Origin: Microbulbifer elongatus
GTDB taxonomy: Bacteria; Pseudomonadota; Gammaproteobacteria; Pseudomonadales; Cellvibrionaceae
Assembly (NCBI RefSeq): GCF_021165935.1
Contig: NZ_CP088953.1
Coordinates: 1,597,501 to 1,661,500 of the forward strand
DNA length: 64,000 nucleotides
Direction: 5' to 3'
Numbering within the stretch: the first letter of the stretch is position 1; each line of letters opens with the position of its first letter. Made by a program: the position numbers and the translations under genes. Positions 20,350-28,828 of the stretch are shown here, piece by piece. The notes below the pieces were generated by a model. It was not told the DNA's origin. It did no database searches and was given only the letters and a program-made list of their open reading frames with translations.

Positions 20350-21681
20350 GTGTCTCTTCAGCAGTCTCTCTTCGATATTGATGCCCTCCAGTCCTTCTGT
20401 GACCTGAGTACCTTCACCCAGAACATTCCCGTTGAATGGGTGGATTCCGCTCTGCAGTTATCCTCGCAAGCCACTATTCGCCGCCGTCGACTTCCCGCCG
20501 ATCAGGTACTCTGGCTCGTGCTGGGCATGGCCCTGTTCAGGAATGAACCGGTCTCAGAAGTTGCCCGCAGGCTCAATATCTGTGCTCAGGGGCTCGCGAA
20601 CGATAGCCTGTTGGCGCCAAGCGGGGTATCAAAGGCGCGACAGCGTCTTGGTGCTAACCCCGTTCAGTGGCTATTTCAACGTACCGGGGTGCACTGGGGA
20701 CATGAGCGTTACCCCGAAGATGAATGGCGAGGATTGCAAGTTCTCGCTGTCGATGGCGCGCTGTTGCGCACTCAAGATACTCCTGAGCTGCGAGATCATT
20801 TTGGCTCCGGTAACACGAGCACAAACCGGCAAACTCCGTACCCTCTTATGCGCCTGGTTGCTCTAATGAACGTACGTTCACATGTACTTCTGAATGCAGA
20901 GCTAAGCCCTTACCGACGCAGCGAAATACGCCTGGCCGATGAGTTTATGAATCAGGTGCCGGAAGCCTCCGTAACCCTGTTTGATAAGGGTTTTTGGAGT
21001 GCAGACCTTTTGCTGCGGTGGGCGGATCAGAACACGCAACGCCACTGGCTGATCCCCGAGCGCAAAGGCCTGGTCAGTGAGACAGTGGAGGTCTACAACA
21101 AAAATGATCGACTACTGCGAATGAAGGTCTCCCCCCAGGCTCGGAAGCGCAATCCGGCCCTTCCCGAGTACTGGGAAGTTCGAGCAGTGAGCTACAAGCA
21201 TAATGGCAAAAACAAAACGGTATTTACCTCGCTACCGGCAGATACTTATGGCACTAAAGCCGTTGCGAAGCTCTACCAAGAGCGCTGGGAAATCGAAATC
21301 GGCTTCCGTGACATCAAAAGTTCCATGCAGCACAACGCCGTCACCCTACGTAGCAAGACCGTGGAACTGGTTTATCAGGAAGTGTGGGGGCTACTGTTGG
21401 CGTACAACGTGATACGTCGAGAGGCAAGCCAGGCAGCGGTCGCTCACGGGGGAAACCCAGCCAGGATACGCTTTAAGTTCGCATGCCAGTATATTGCCGC
21501 GCAGCTGATTGTCATGGCCGCGGCTCAGCCATTATCAAGGACTGGAGCGCGCTTATCGGAGCTTAGGGCGGGGATTGGGAACCTGTTTTTAGAGGACCGT
21601 CCTCGGCCTTCTAGGCCGAGGACGGTAAAGATCAGCAAAACCCGCTATCCGGTGAATCGTCGTGCTGCTCCGCTTAAGTGA
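20350..21681 (+). CDS. IS4-family transposase
   Basis: 443 residues, a DDE transposase that cuts and rejoins the element ends. Catalytic Asp135 is in VLAVDGALLR, Asp212 in VTLFDKGFWS, and Glu316 in the IS4 YREK signature (Tyr309, Arg312, Glu316, Lys323: YQERWEIEIGFRDIK). The beta-strand insertion between the second Asp and Glu is typical. The reading frame is intact end to end. The GTG start follows a T run and has no Shine-Dalgarno sequence, so translation should be poor, which suits a transposase. The last codons run into the right inverted repeat. Confidence 0.96.
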   Translation: MSLQQSLFDIDALQSFCDLSTFTQNIPVEWVDSALQLSSQATIRRRRLPADQVLWLVLGMALFRNEPVSEVARRLNICAQGLANDSLLAPSGVSKARQRLGANPVQWLFQRTGVHWGHERYPEDEWRGLQVLAVDGALLRTQDTPELRDHFGSGNTSTNRQTPYPLMRLVALMNVRSHVLLNAELSPYRRSEIRLADEFMNQVPEASVTLFDKGFWSADLLLRWADQNTQRHWLIPERKGLVSETVEVYNKNDRLLRMKVSPQARKRNPALPEYWEVRAVSYKHNGKNKTVFTSLPADTYGTKAVAKLYQERWEIEIGFRDIKSSMQHNAVTLRSKTVELVYQEVWGLLLAYNVIRREASQAAVAHGGNPARIRFKFACQYIAAQLIVMAAAQPLSRTGARLSELRAGIGNLFLEDRPRPSRPRTVKISKTRYPVNRRAAPLK

Positions 21682-21690
21682 ACAGCATTA
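21672..21690 (+). repeat. IS right terminal inverted repeat
   Basis: GCTTAAGTGAACAGCATTA, exact reverse complement of 20269-20287; contains the transposase stop codon TGA. Confidence 0.95.
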
Positions 21691-21701
21691 CCGCTGAGCG
21701 G
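21691..21701 (+). repeat. 11-bp target site duplication, right copy
   Basis: CCGCTGAGCGG, identical to 20258-20268; followed by GGCTTT, the other arm of the broken terminator. Confidence 0.93.
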
Positions 21702-21726
21702 GGCTTTGGGGTGAATCGAGCTGGGC

Positions 21727-22968
21727 TTAGTCCGGAAGGCGGAAGGTAATGGGTACCGAGAATCGATACTTCTCCATCTTCAGCTGTGCCGGAGTGGCAG
21801 GGTAGGGCCCCGCGCGTTCCACGGCTTCAAGCGCTTCGCGGTTCAGGCTGGAGTAGCGGGATTCCTGCAGCGTGCTGACATCGGTGACGTTGCCTTTACT
21901 GTCAATGGTGACATTCAGGCGCACACTGCCTTCCTGGCCACGCTCCTGGGCGCGTTTCGGGTAGCGGATGTGCTTGAATGTGTGGCGCAGCAGCATGGAA
22001 TGGTAGATCTGGCGTGCCAGAATCATATCCGCGGTCAGCGGCGCTTCGTCTTCTTCTTCCAGCTCTTCCTCTTCATCCAGCGGCGGGCTTGTCGGGCGCG
22101 TGGTGGTCGGGTTCAGTGGTTTAGGCTGGGTTGATGGTGTGGTTGTGGCGACGGCCGGCTTGGGCTCGGTGCGCGCCGGCGCCGGCTTTTCTTCCGCGGG
22201 TGCTTCGGTTTTGGCGGCAGGCTGCTGTACCGCGGCGGTGCCTATTGCAGCCAGAGTGGGCGGCGGAATGTCGGCAGTCAGTTTCGGTTTGGCGGTTGCG
22301 ACCTGCGCGGGCTTGGCGGGTTCGGGCTTGGGCTCGGCGGCAGCTTCTTGCTCGGCCTCTTGTTCGTCAACCATCGCGGCGACCTGGGCCACGCGATCAG
22401 CGCCCGGCTGCAGAGACTCGTATGTAGCCAGCAGGCCGGAATCTACCTGACCTGCACCGAGGAGGTTGTCGCGAAACTCGGTCGACGGTGGCACGGGACC
22501 AATCCAGGCGCGCAGCAGGGTATTGAAGAACTCTCGGTCTTCAACCATGCCGAGCATGATGTCATTCAGGGAGACCGAGGTGGTGCCAGTATCCGGGGCG
22601 TAATCAATGCGCAGATGGTCCCCTCTCATCAGCCGGCCTTTAAAAAGGTTGGCGAAGGTAACCATGTTGTCAGCCTGGCTGGCGAGCGTGTCGCCGGCAT
22701 TGTTGATCGCGATACCTTCCATCCACTGGTTGCGGAAACGGCGCGCCGAGAGCCGGTCGGCAATGACACGCACCTGCAGGCTGCGCGGCATATTGCTGTC
22801 TAACAGCGCGCTGGCATTATCGGAAAGCTGTTCCGAGTAAACGCCGACGATATAGCGGTCTTTATTGAATTGCTGCTCCAGTGCCAGTCCGTTCAGGAGC
22901 GGTGCCGCTTTGGCTGTCAGGGCCGAAGCGAACAGCAGCAGGGCAATGACGAGTTTTATCGATTTCAT
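21727..22968 (-). CDS. exported protein with chalcone-isomerase-like domain and TonB C-terminal domain
   Basis: About 413 residues. Start is MKSIKLVIALLLFASALTAKA, a clear signal peptide; the open frame extends 104 codons upstream but that part has no protein character. Residues about 25-185 resemble the bacterial chalcone-isomerase-like fold (RFRNQWMEGIAINN, GDHLRIDYAPDTGT, VSLNDIMLG). A Pro/Ala/Lys-rich linker (about 190-320, with an acidic Glu patch DEEEELEEEDE) follows, then a TonB C-terminal domain (HIRYPKRAQERGQEGSVRLN ... KMEKYRFSVPITFRLPD). It has no N-terminal TM anchor like classic TonB, so it is probably a periplasmic protein. Its terminator has been split by the IS. Confidence 0.8.
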   Translation of the reverse strand: MKSIKLVIALLLFASALTAKAAPLLNGLALEQQFNKDRYIVGVYSEQLSDNASALLDSNMPRSLQVRVIADRLSARRFRNQWMEGIAINNAGDTLASQADNMVTFANLFKGRLMRGDHLRIDYAPDTGTTSVSLNDIMLGMVEDREFFNTLLRAWIGPVPPSTEFRDNLLGAGQVDSGLLATYESLQPGADRVAQVAAMVDEQEAEQEAAAEPKPEPAKPAQVATAKPKLTADIPPPTLAAIGTAAVQQPAAKTEAPAEEKPAPARTEPKPAVATTTPSTQPKPLNPTTTRPTSPPLDEEEELEEEDEAPLTADMILARQIYHSMLLRHTFKHIRYPKRAQERGQEGSVRLNVTIDSKGNVTDVSTLQESRYSSLNREALEAVERAGPYPATPAQLKMEKYRFSVPITFRLPD

Positions 22969-23402
22969 TTTTGCGTTGGTATCTTTTTGTCGCCGGATGG
23001 GCAGAAACCGGCAGGTAAAGCACTGAGTCCCCTTCCATATACCCCTGAGGATGGTCAGCTGCTTCGGTCGCACCTTCCCCCCGAAAGGCGCGGCCCGGGC
23101 AAAATCCGCACCTTGGTCGCGGGCAAAACACACACCGGGTTCGCCGGTTATAATTTGCCCACCTATAGCGCGATTTTGATCCAGGGTCTGCTCAACTCTA
23201 CTGCAACTGCAATGGAGTTCAACCCTGAAATGGGTAAAATGTCTCGTTTTTTCAATTTCCCGAAATCCTAGGGCAGACACTCGTCACTTTGCACCTAGAA
23301 TGCGTCATCGGATAGTGCACGAAAATAACGGTGGTGCGCAGGGGCGGTGCCGGGAACTTCCCACCGCCGCAATTGAAAGTCGACGCAACAGTCAAGATTT
23401 AC
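22969..23402. other. divergent intergenic region
   Basis: About 430 bases between the divergent TonB-C protein and the cNMP-binding protein. It must hold both promoters, but I could not pick convincing boxes. The in-frame extension of the leftward gene here has no ribosome site at its start and is not supported. Confidence 0.5.
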
Positions 23403-24104
23403 ATGGATTACAAGCTGCTTAGCGATTACCCGCGTGACGCCGTGGATCGCCTATTAAATGTTATTCACCTTTTCCGCGATATCCGTGCCACCAGCGAGTG
23501 GCAGTACGATGTTTTGCTGAAACGCTCCCGGCTGGTATCCCTCAATCCGGGAGAGGCTCTGCTGCACGCGGGTGACGTGGATCAGTGGGTATATTTTCTA
23601 TTGCGCGGCGAGCTGCAGGTGCATGTGGATGACACCGCGGCCTCCCGGGGAGACCGCCCCCTGGCGGTGATTCGTCCCGGTGAGGTGTTCGGGGACCTCT
23701 CCATGCTTCTGGCCGAGCCTCGCAGTGCGACTATCGTGGCGGCACCGGTCGGACAGGAAATTCAGGTGCTGGCGGTAGACTGCACCCTGTTCGGCGACCT
23801 GGAAGACTTCTCGCTGTTACATTTGCCCACCAAGCTGGTGTTTTACCGGAATATGGTGCATTCGCTGCGCTGGAAACTTGAGGTGTACCGGTCCAAATAT
23901 CCGCATCACGACCTCGCCAACAGTCACCGGCGCCTGAAGCTGTATACCGGTCCCAAAAACTGTAAGGAAGAGCTGGTGGCGCTGGCGGATCAGGCGCGGG
24001 ACCTGGCGCGGATTCTGCTCGACTGGAATGCAGAGTTCGGTACGGGGCAGCTGGCCACAGAGGAAGCCGACATGTCCGATTTTCTGGAGTCGATCCTCTC
24101 CTGA
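23403..24104 (+). CDS. cyclic nucleotide-binding domain protein without DNA-binding domain
   Basis: 233 residues. Residues about 35-150 form a CRP-type beta roll: LNPGEALLHAGDVDQWVYFLLRGEL, then the phosphate-binding cassette PGEVFGDLSMLLAEPRSATI (with Arg-Ser-Ala-Thr; Asp replaces the usual Glu of FGE). The C-terminal 80 residues are helical and charged and show no HTH, so it is not a CRP-type regulator in the usual sense; it may sense a cNMP or a dinucleotide and act on a partner. The ATG at 23403 is chosen by homology extent; the ribosome site is weak. It precedes the RND genes on the same strand. Confidence 0.72.
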   Translation: MDYKLLSDYPRDAVDRLLNVIHLFRDIRATSEWQYDVLLKRSRLVSLNPGEALLHAGDVDQWVYFLLRGELQVHVDDTAASRGDRPLAVIRPGEVFGDLSMLLAEPRSATIVAAPVGQEIQVLAVDCTLFGDLEDFSLLHLPTKLVFYRNMVHSLRWKLEVYRSKYPHHDLANSHRRLKLYTGPKNCKEELVALADQARDLARILLDWNAEFGTGQLATEEADMSDFLESILS

Positions 24105-24396
24105 CACTCACAGTCTTCTCAGACCGGGCCACTGCCGATCTGGAGTGAACCCGATCCCTCGGTCCGGCGTATCTATGCCGGGCTGCCTGCCGGCGCTGCC
24201 GTTGCGCGCAGGTCCTTTCGATCAACGGTATCAACGCCTGTCCTTCATCGACTGTTCTCTGGCCTGAATTGACAGGAATCCGTGACTTTTCCCTGTGGAT
24301 TTCGTAATTCGGCAGCTTTCGGCACTGCAGTCGTCATGGTTTGTGCATAAAATCCACACTGATTTTTATTTAATAATTGCAGGCAGGAATGCGGCT

Positions 24397-25608
24397 ATGA
24401 ATTTTCTGTTGGGGCTCTGGCGACAGCGCAACTATCGCGCGGCGATCATTGTAGGGGGGCTGGCCGCAATCTGGCTGCTGAGTGGCCTGTTGGGGACGGA
24501 GGACAAACCGTCGGTAAATGAACAGCGGACGCAGAGCGCAATGGCGGCGCCGGCGGAACGGGTCAAGGTGCGGGGCCGATATATCGAAGCGCAGCCCTAT
24601 ACCACCCGTGTCGTGGTGAACAGCCGCACGGAAGCCAATCGCAGTGTGCAGCTGCGCGCGGAGCTGGATGGCGTGGTCGCGGGGTTGCCGGTGGAGGAGG
24701 GGCAGCAGGTCCGCAAGGGCGATGTGATCTGCGAGCTGGCCGCGGAAGATCGGCCAGAGAAACTGGCGATTGCCCGGGCGGCCCTGCACAAGGCCGAGTT
24801 GGACTTTGCCGGAGCGCAAAAATTGAAAGGGCGTGGCCTGCAATCGGACTCGGCCATGGCGCAACAGCAGGTGGCCCTGTCACGGGCGCGCGCTGACTTG
24901 AAGCGCGCGCAGCTGGATGTACAGAATCTGAATATTCGCGCTCCCTTCGACGGGGTGGTGAACAGTCGCGCGGTAGAGCTTGGGGACTTTGTTCGGCGCG
25001 GGGAGGAATGTGCAACCATTCTGGACCTCGATCCCATGCTGATCGTGGGAGAAGTTTCCGAGTCCCAGGTTGCTAACCTGATGCCCGGTGCGCAGGCTAG
25101 CGCGCAATTGCAACGCGGCCCGGTGATCGATGGAAAGCTCCGCTATGTGAGCCAGCAGGCTCACCCGGTTACCCGCGCGTATCGGGTGGAGGTGGCCGTC
25201 GCCAATGGCGATGGCGGGCTGCGCAGCGGGGTGAGTGCGCGTATGGCACTGCCCACCGGTGAGCGGATGGCGCACCGTATCAATTCTTCCCTGCTGACCC
25301 TGGACGATGCGGGCTTGCTGGGGGTGAAAGTGCTCGACAGCGAACACCGGGTTGCGTTTCGCAATGTCGAGCTGGTGAGTGATGAAAATGAAGGCGTTTG
25401 GGTGTCCGGGCTGCCGGCCAGAACGCTGTTGATCACTGTGGGGCAGGAATATGTCAGCGTCGGTGAAACCGTGGACGTGGCGCTGGAGGATTCCGCTGGC
25501 GACCTGCCGCCCCCGCTCGCTGCCGATCCGGAGCAGAAAAATGCCGGGGAGGTAAGGGTGCAGCAGGCGGCTCATCCAGTGCCGCAGCCTGAGGAGTCTG
25601 AGCAATGA
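24397..25608 (+). CDS. RND efflux periplasmic adaptor (membrane fusion protein)
   Basis: About 403 residues. The start MNFLLGLWRQRNYRAAIIVG begins a single membrane anchor (about 14-32), which makes 24397 more likely than codons 102 bases upstream. Domains in order: barrel-sandwich/lipoyl halves (LDGVVAGLPVEEGQQVRKGD near 110 and FDGVVNSRAVELGDFV near 185) around a coiled-coil hairpin of about 60 residues, then beta-barrel and membrane-proximal domains. It bridges the RND pump to an outer membrane channel, which is not encoded here. It overlaps the pump gene by 4 bases, so translation is coupled. Confidence 0.92.
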   Translation: MNFLLGLWRQRNYRAAIIVGGLAAIWLLSGLLGTEDKPSVNEQRTQSAMAAPAERVKVRGRYIEAQPYTTRVVVNSRTEANRSVQLRAELDGVVAGLPVEEGQQVRKGDVICELAAEDRPEKLAIARAALHKAELDFAGAQKLKGRGLQSDSAMAQQQVALSRARADLKRAQLDVQNLNIRAPFDGVVNSRAVELGDFVRRGEECATILDLDPMLIVGEVSESQVANLMPGAQASAQLQRGPVIDGKLRYVSQQAHPVTRAYRVEVAVANGDGGLRSGVSARMALPTGERMAHRINSSLLTLDDAGLLGVKVLDSEHRVAFRNVELVSDENEGVWVSGLPARTLLITVGQEYVSVGETVDVALEDSAGDLPPPLAADPEQKNAGEVRVQQAAHPVPQPEESEQ

Positions 25609-28600
25609 GACTGTTGGAAGGAGCTGTTGATCGCTTTCGCAGCAGCCTCAGCCTGATGGTTCTGATCGTTATTATGGGAATCGCCGCGCGCGGCGCCATG
25701 ACGGTGGAATCCAGCCCCGAGGTGAACCCGCCCATCGTCATCGTTCAGGTGATGCACGAGGGAATCTCCCCGGAAGACGGGGTGCGCCTGCTGATTCGTC
25801 CTCTGGAGCAGGAGATCCGAGCACTCGAGGGGGTGGAGGAGGTGATGGCCACCGCCCGGGAATCTCTGGTGTACCTGGTAATCGAGTTCGACTCTGCGCT
25901 GGATATCGACGCGGCGGTGGACGAAGTGCGCAATGCGGTAGATCGGGCCAAGGCTGAACTGCCGCGGGATGCTGAAGAGCCCATCGTGGAGGAGGCCTCC
26001 GCGCAACCTTTCCCGGCGATTGTTGTTACCCTCGCCGGCGAGGGTGCGAGTGAGCGGGAACTGCTGCGCAGCGCACAGACACTCAAACGCAAAATCGAAA
26101 ATGTCAGTGAAGTACTGAGCGCGGATATCAGTGGGAACCGGGAGGAAGTGGTCGAGGCCATTATTGATCCGGTGCGGCTCGAGCACTACCAGATTACCAG
26201 TGGCGAACTGATCAATGCGGTTTTGGGGAACAATCTGCTGATTCCCGCCGGCGAAATGGACGTGAGCAAGGGCCGTTTTTCGGTGAAGGTGCCCGGGCTG
26301 ATCGAGACTGCCGGTGATGTCTACCAGATACCGCTCAAGCAATCCGACAATGGTGTGGTCACCCTCGGCCAGGTGACGGACATCCGACGCACCTTCAAGG
26401 ACGCGACCAGTTATACCAGTGTAAATGGCAGGCAGGGGCTTTCCATTAATGTAGAAAAGCGCACCGGAGCCAGTGCTGTCGACCTGGCCGACAAGGTGCG
26501 CGCGGTGGTCAACGCAGAGCGCGATTACCTGCCGCGGGGTGTCGAAGTGGATTTCGTGTTCGATCAGTCGGACTGGGCGCGGGACATGGTCAGCGAAATG
26601 GAGGGCAATATTCTCACCGCGATGCTGCTGGTGATGATCATTGTGGTATCCGCCCTGGGGTTCCGCTCCGGGCTGCTGGTTGGGCTTGGCATCCCCTTTT
26701 CCCTGTTGTTCGGATCCATCATTACCTGGTTTCTCGGCTACTCATTCAACTTCATGGTGATGTTCGGCATGCTGCTGGCGCTGGGGATGCTGATTGATGG
26801 CTCCATCGTGATTACCGAGTTTGCGGATCGCAAAATGGCGGAAGGGTTGAGCGCCCGCGCGGCATACTCGATCGCGGTCCGGCGTATGTTCTGGCCGGTC
26901 GTTGCATCCACGGGCACCACCCTTGCCGCTTTCCTGCCTATCATATTCTGGCCCGGGGTAGTGGGTGACTTCATGCGCTACTTACCGGTAACCGTATTTG
27001 CGGTACTGGCAGGCTCGCTGGTTTACGCCCTGTTTTTTGCGCCGGTACTGGGCTCGGTATTTGGCAAAGGTGCTATGGACCTGCCGACGCAGCAGTATCT
27101 CAAGCAGCTGGAAAATGGTAACCCAGCCGAGTTGAGCGGGATCACCGGGCTCTATGCCCGCACCCTGGCGCCTGTGGTACGCCACCCTCTGATCTCCTTT
27201 GGCAGCACCATAGTCGTGCTGATCGCCATCTTCATCGCATTCGGCAAGTTCAATCCCGGGGTCGAATTCTTCACCGAAACAGAAGAGCAGTACGGCAATG
27301 TAGAAGTGCGTGCGCAGGGCAATCTTTCACTGGAAGAAAAGCGTGCGTTGGTCACCCAGGTGGAAGCCGCGGTGATGGAAGTGCCAGAGGTGCGGGTGGT
27401 ATATACCGCAATCGGCTCCGGGGGGATCTCGGGCAACCAGGAAAAGGCGCCGGATCAGATTGCCAATCTTCTGGTGGAGCTTCACGCTACCGAAATGCGT
27501 GAGCGAAAAAGTCGGGAGATATTTGCGGACATACGTGAACGCACCGCCCATTTTGCCGGGATCAAGACCAGCGCAAAGGCATTCGAGGGAGGGCCGCCGG
27601 TCGGTAAAGATATCGTGCTGGAGTTGCGTAGTCGTGACTACGACCGTCTGCTCGCCGAAACCTGGCGTCTGCACCGGGCGCTGGAGAGTGATTTTGAGGG
27701 GGTGCGCGATATTGTGAACACGGCGCCATTGCCCGGTATCGAGTGGGAGGTCAACGTTGATCGCGCGAAAGCGGCTCTGTATGGCGCTGACCTCACCGGT
27801 GTGGGGCGAGCGGTTCAGCTGGTGACGAACGGCGTACTAATGGCAGAGTATCGTCCGGACGATTCCGATGAGGAAGTGGATATCCGCATCCGGTACCCCG
27901 ACTACGCCCGCGGAATCACCGCGCTGGACGCACTGAAAGTGAACACGCCAGGGGGCGCTGTACCGGTCAGTAGCTTTGTGTCTACTGTCGCCGGCCCCAA
28001 GGTGGATAAGATCGAGCGTATTGATGGCATTACCCGCATGCAGGTCAAGGCAGATGTAAAAGACGGGGTCCTGGCCGATGATAAGGTACGAGAGATCCGG
28101 CAATGGCTGGAAAAGCATCCGCTGGATGATCGTGTAGAGCTGCTGTACCGTGGCGCAGACGAAGAGCAGAGCGAGTCACTGGTCTTTTTACAGGTCGCCT
28201 TCTCGCTGTCGCTATTTCTGATGTTTATCCTGCTGGTTACCCAGTTCAACAGCTTCTACCAGTCGGCCTTGATCCTCTCGTCGGTAATCATGTCTACCGC
28301 CGGGGTAATGCTTGGCCTGACCATCACCCAGAGCACCTTTAGTGTGATTATGACCGGGGTCGGGATTGTGGCGCTGGCGGGCATTGTGGTGAACAACAAC
28401 ATTGTCCTGATTGATACCTACAACCACGTGCGTAAATCCGAGCCGGAACTGGGGGCCGGTGCCGCAGCGGTGAAGGCCGCGGCTCAACGGTTGCGACCGG
28501 TCTTTCTCACCACCGCGACAACCATACTCGGTCTGTTGCCGCTGGCTCTGGGGGTGAGTGTGGATATGGTCGGTAGGGATGTGGTGGTCAATGGTGTCAT

Positions 28601-28757
28601 TGCTTCTTTCTGGGTGAAGCTGGCCAGTGCCATCGTGTACGGACTGAGCTTTTCCACTCTGCTGACCCTGATCGTAACGCCGGTGATGCTGGCGCTACCG
28701 TCGGCCTTGAAGGTGCTGATTCAGGGGTTACACAGGCGGGTCCTGGCTGGCGCCTAG
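25605..28757 (+). CDS. RND family efflux transporter permease
   Basis: 1050 residues, with two repeats of six helices and large periplasmic loops after TM1 and TM7. A proton-driven exporter in the inner membrane. TM4 reads LALGMLIDGSIVITEF: the first of the two acidic residues of AcrB (DD) is kept and the second is Gly, as in CusA-like and other single-Asp branches. The N-terminal repeat has AMTVESSPEVNPPIVIV in place of the usual D-x-FPxxxxPxV. The substrate is not predictable. No regulator is adjacent. The gene ends 10-20 bases before a shared terminator. Confidence 0.95.
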   Translation: MRLLEGAVDRFRSSLSLMVLIVIMGIAARGAMTVESSPEVNPPIVIVQVMHEGISPEDGVRLLIRPLEQEIRALEGVEEVMATARESLVYLVIEFDSALDIDAAVDEVRNAVDRAKAELPRDAEEPIVEEASAQPFPAIVVTLAGEGASERELLRSAQTLKRKIENVSEVLSADISGNREEVVEAIIDPVRLEHYQITSGELINAVLGNNLLIPAGEMDVSKGRFSVKVPGLIETAGDVYQIPLKQSDNGVVTLGQVTDIRRTFKDATSYTSVNGRQGLSINVEKRTGASAVDLADKVRAVVNAERDYLPRGVEVDFVFDQSDWARDMVSEMEGNILTAMLLVMIIVVSALGFRSGLLVGLGIPFSLLFGSIITWFLGYSFNFMVMFGMLLALGMLIDGSIVITEFADRKMAEGLSARAAYSIAVRRMFWPVVASTGTTLAAFLPIIFWPGVVGDFMRYLPVTVFAVLAGSLVYALFFAPVLGSVFGKGAMDLPTQQYLKQLENGNPAELSGITGLYARTLAPVVRHPLISFGSTIVVLIAIFIAFGKFNPGVEFFTETEEQYGNVEVRAQGNLSLEEKRALVTQVEAAVMEVPEVRVVYTAIGSGGISGNQEKAPDQIANLLVELHATEMRERKSREIFADIRERTAHFAGIKTSAKAFEGGPPVGKDIVLELRSRDYDRLLAETWRLHRALESDFEGVRDIVNTAPLPGIEWEVNVDRAKAALYGADLTGVGRAVQLVTNGVLMAEYRPDDSDEEVDIRIRYPDYARGITALDALKVNTPGGAVPVSSFVSTVAGPKVDKIERIDGITRMQVKADVKDGVLADDKVREIRQWLEKHPLDDRVELLYRGADEEQSESLVFLQVAFSLSLFLMFILLVTQFNSFYQSALILSSVIMSTAGVMLGLTITQSTFSVIMTGVGIVALAGIVVNNNIVLIDTYNHVRKSEPELGAGAAAVKAAAQRLRPVFLTTATTILGLLPLALGVSVDMVGRDVVVNGVIASFWVKLASAIVYGLSFSTLLTLIVTPVMLALPSALKVLIQGLHRRVLAGA

Positions 28758-28772
28758 GTCTGGTCCCAAACG

Positions 28773-28802
28773 AAAAAAACCCCGGCAAGCCGGGGTTTTT
28801 TT
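28773..28802. terminator. bidirectional terminator between RND pump and H1-like gene
   Basis: AAAAACCCCGGC / GCCGGGGTTTTT with loop AA, T-rich on both strands, between two convergent genes. Confidence 0.93.
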
Positions 28803-28828
28803 CATTCTGCTGGTTCAGCAGTAGCCAA

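Larger units (their letters stand above)
20269..21690 (+). mobile_element. complete IS4-family insertion sequence (1422 bp)
   Basis: Ends are perfect 19-bp inverted repeats, TAATGCTGTTCACTTAAGC at 20269-20287 and its reverse complement at 21672-21690, flanked by an 11-bp direct repeat. One full-length transposase gene fills it, and the transposase stop codon lies inside the right repeat. Length, repeat size and duplication all match the E. coli IS4 type (about 1.43 kb). Intact ends and an uninterrupted gene suggest recent, possibly active transposition. Confidence 0.96.

Noticed and set aside
20269..21690. Idea that the IS4 element carries a passenger gene.
   Set aside because: The transposase gene fills the element; there is no room or frame for another gene.
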